This document shows, in pieces, positions 61,237 through 64,000 of a stretch of 64,000 nucleotides of DNA; position 1 is the first letter of the stretch; each line of letters opens with the position of its first letter. Origin of the DNA: Candidatus Obscuribacterales bacterium (GTDB lineage: Bacteria; Cyanobacteriota; Vampirovibrionia; Obscuribacterales; Obscuribacteraceae); NCBI GenBank assembly GCA_021732025.1, contig JAKFVU010000056.1, forward strand, positions 60,643 to 124,642, read 5' to 3'. The notes beneath the pieces were generated by a model. It worked only from the letters and a program-made list of their open reading frames with translations. It made no database searches and was not told where the DNA came from. The translations under genes were made by a program, and so were the position numbers.

Positions 61237-63036
61237 CTAGTTAACTACTAGGATTGCTTCGCGCACCACTTCATTGAAGATGACGCGTCCTGGAGTTGTT
61301 TCAACCATTTTGCCATCCACATCGCGTACTTTGATTTTGGCGTGCAGATCAAGAATTCCGGCTTCGTAAGCTGATCTTGCATCAGCTAAGGAGACGAATC
61401 TCATGCCTGCGCCGCGGCACACTTTAGGGTCATCATTGCCTGGCTTTTCGATAGTCAGGTAATAAATTCCTAGCACCATGTCTTGTGTTGGTGTGATGGT
61501 GGGTCGGCCAGTAGCAGGAAGCAATGTGTTGTTGGAAGCGAGCATTAGCATGTGAGCTTCAGCTTGTGCTTCTACAGACAATGGAACGTGCACGGCCATT
61601 TGGTCACCGTCGAAGTCGGCGTTGAAGGCCGAACAAACCAGCGGGTGCAATTGGATAGCGCGGCCCTCAACCAATACTGGTTCAAAAGCTTGAATACCGA
61701 GTCTGTGCAGTGTGGGTGCGCGGTTCAACAGTACTGGGTGACCTTGAATAACTTCTTCAAGAATTTCCCAGACAATTGCTGAGCCTTTTTCAATTTGTTT
61801 CTTAGCAGATTTGATGTTCTGAACAATCTGTCTTTCGATTAGTTTGTTGATCACAAATGGCTTGAATAGCTCAAGAGCCATTTCTCTAGGCAAACCGCAC
61901 TGGTGCAGCTTTAGAGTTGGTCCAACAACGATTACAGAACGTCCAGAATAGTCAACCCGTTTACCGAGCAAGTTCTGACGGAAACGGCCTTGCTTACCTT
62001 CAATAATGTTAGACAGTGACTTCAGTGGACGGTTGTTTGGACCAACCACCACGCGGCCACGTCTGCCGTTATCGATCAAAGCATCAACTGCTTCTTGCAA
62101 CATACGCTTTTCGTTGCGCACGATGATTTCAGGAGCGCCCATTTCGAGCAAACGAGCTAGACGGTTGTTACGGTTAATAACCCGTCTATATAGATCGTTC
62201 AAATCTGATGTAGCGAAACGTCCACCGTCGAGCTGCACCATTGGGCGCAAATCTGGAGGAGTGACCGGTAGATTATCGAGCACAACCCAAGTTGGGTCAG
62301 TGTGCGAATTTACCAGTGCTTCAACCAAACGCAAGCGTTTGATGATTTTGGCTCTCTTCTGTTGGGAGCCGCCGGCGCCAGCCAGTTCTTCACGAAGTTG
62401 CTTAGACAGTTCTTTCAAACCAGGAAGCTCTAACAAACGACCGCGATCGTCTTTGTTGTCAGGGCGTTCATATTGAGGTCTGGCGATATCGAACAAGAGC
62501 TGTTTAACAGCCTCTGCACCGATACCAACGTCGAACTGCATGTTGGGGTCTTCTAAAAGCTTCTCGTATTCGTCTTCAGCAAGAAGTTGATTCTTGTGTA
62601 AGTCGGGTGAGTTGCCTTGGTTGGTTACTGCATAAGCATTGAAGTAAACAACTTGTTCTAGATCGCGCAATGGCAAATCAAGAAGCAAGCCGATGTAACT
62701 TGGAATACCTTTGAGGAACCAAATGTGAGTCACAGGAGAAGCCAGTTTGATGTGGCCCATACGGTGACGACGAACTTTAGAATCGGTCACTTCAACGCCG
62801 CAACGTTCGCAAGTGATACCACGGTGTCTTACACGTTTGTATTTACCGCAGTAGCATTCCCAGTCTTTTGATGGTCCAAAAATGCGCTCGCAGAACAAGC
62901 CGTCTTTCTCTGGTTTGAGGGTACGGTAGTTAATGGTCTCAGGCTTGGTTACTTCGCCATGTGACCAGCTAAGGATACGCTCAGGTGAGGCGATCCCAAT
63001 TTTGATGTAGTCAAAGCGGTCAATACTCGTAGTCAT
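61237..63036 (-). CDS. rpoC1: RNA polymerase beta-prime subunit, N-terminal half (RpoC1)
   Basis: 599 aa from ATG 63036 (a GTG at 63048 is an alternative). The start '[20 protein letters not shown]' and zinc site '[20 protein letters not shown]' form the clamp. '[20 protein letters not shown]' leads to the double-psi barrel with the catalytic triad in '[17 protein letters not shown]' (Asp residues that hold the Mg2+). '[20 protein letters not shown]' is the rudder/switch region. It ends shortly after '[12 protein letters not shown]', where cyanobacterial RpoC1 also ends, so the break is at the usual position. Lies 26 bases after the rpoB stop. Confidence 0.97.
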   Translation of the reverse strand: MTTSIDRFDYIKIGIASPERILSWSHGEVTKPETINYRTLKPEKDGLFCERIFGPSKDWECYCGKYKRVRHRGITCERCGVEVTDSKVRRHRMGHIKLASPVTHIWFLKGIPSYIGLLLDLPLRDLEQVVYFNAYAVTNQGNSPDLHKNQLLAEDEYEKLLEDPNMQFDVGIGAEAVKQLLFDIARPQYERPDNKDDRGRLLELPGLKELSKQLREELAGAGGSQQKRAKIIKRLRLVEALVNSHTDPTWVVLDNLPVTPPDLRPMVQLDGGRFATSDLNDLYRRVINRNNRLARLLEMGAPEIIVRNEKRMLQEAVDALIDNGRRGRVVVGPNNRPLKSLSNIIEGKQGRFRQNLLGKRVDYSGRSVIVVGPTLKLHQCGLPREMALELFKPFVINKLIERQIVQNIKSAKKQIEKGSAIVWEILEEVIQGHPVLLNRAPTLHRLGIQAFEPVLVEGRAIQLHPLVCSAFNADFDGDQMAVHVPLSVEAQAEAHMLMLASNNTLLPATGRPTITPTQDMVLGIYYLTIEKPGNDDPKVCRGAGMRFVSLADARSAYEAGILDLHAKIKVRDVDGKMVETTPGRVIFNEVVREAILVVN

Positions 63037-63074
63037 TTTAGATGACACTCTCCCTTTGAATTAGTTAGGCTCGA

Positions 63075-64000
<926 letters not shown>

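Overview
The window looks like a chromosomal segment of a non-photosynthetic relative of cyanobacteria (Vampirovibrionia/Melainabacteria, probably Obscuribacter-like). The strongest sign is the end of the RNA polymerase operon at the right edge. The beta-prime subunit is encoded by two genes, rpoC1 and rpoC2, as in cyanobacteria. A YlqD-family protein, system II cytochrome c assembly (Ccs1/ResB and CcsA/ResC), several proteins with GspE_N-like or DUF4388 modules, and Ser/Thr kinases with N-terminal membrane segments fit that placement. There is no photosynthesis gene, transposase, integrase, phage gene or CRISPR array. The taxonomic placement is inference.

Layout. 1-3.7 kb: zinc-ribbon membrane protein, SpoIID/LytB protein, tRNA-Ser(UGA), TlyA methyltransferase. 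3.7-5.8 kb: a minus-strand three-gene cluster with a cysteine-containing secreted precursor peptide, a DUF692/MNIO iron oxidase and a DUF2063 partner, which is the bufferin-type RiPP layout. 6-10.7 kb: a hypothetical gene, an esterase, a histone H1-like Lys/Ala repeat protein, about 700 gene-free bases, an adenosine-deaminase-family enzyme and a secreted cyclophilin. 10.7-14.6 kb: adenosylcobalamin-dependent ethanolamine ammonia-lyase, with eutB divergent from eutC-eutA, then a small secreted cationic peptide. 14.6-17 kb: tightly packed thyA-folA-cytochrome c-aat operon. 17-20.3 kb: P5C dehydrogenase, YlqD, primary sigma factor. 20.5-24.8 kb: polyprenyl synthase, precorrin-2 dehydrogenase-like, Ccs1, CcsA.

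25-33 kb: AbiTii-domain protein, membrane proteins, FMN alpha-hydroxyacid oxidase with a cobalamin-binding-type protein, ruvC, lnt, DUF192, enoyl-CoA hydratase and NifU-like genes. 33.3-35.7 kb: gap and pgk. 35.7-46.6 kb: lineage-type proteins, namely a TPR-metzincin protease, two overlapping Ser/Thr kinases, an exported TrbI-like protein, a DUF4388 protein and an LRV-repeat protein. 46.6-52.2 kb: thiolase and a YhaO/YhaN (SbcD/SbcC-like) pair whose phosphoesterase subunit has lost its catalytic motifs. 52.2-57.4 kb: a thioredoxin-fold gene with an in-frame UGA at the redox position (candidate selenoprotein), DUF2625, GNAT, PlsC, a TPR/NHL protein and a YdjM-like membrane protein. 57.5-64 kb: rpoC2, rpoC1 and the 3' part of rpoB.

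Most notable signals: (1) the in-frame UGA, followed by a hairpin at the spacing expected of a bacterial SECIS; (2) the bufferin-like MNIO cluster; (3) the inactivated SbcD-like subunit paired with an intact SbcC/YhaN-like ATPase; (4) the divergent eut genes without any visible microcompartment gene; (5) a kinase pair in which the second member has HGD and DFT in place of HRD and DFG.
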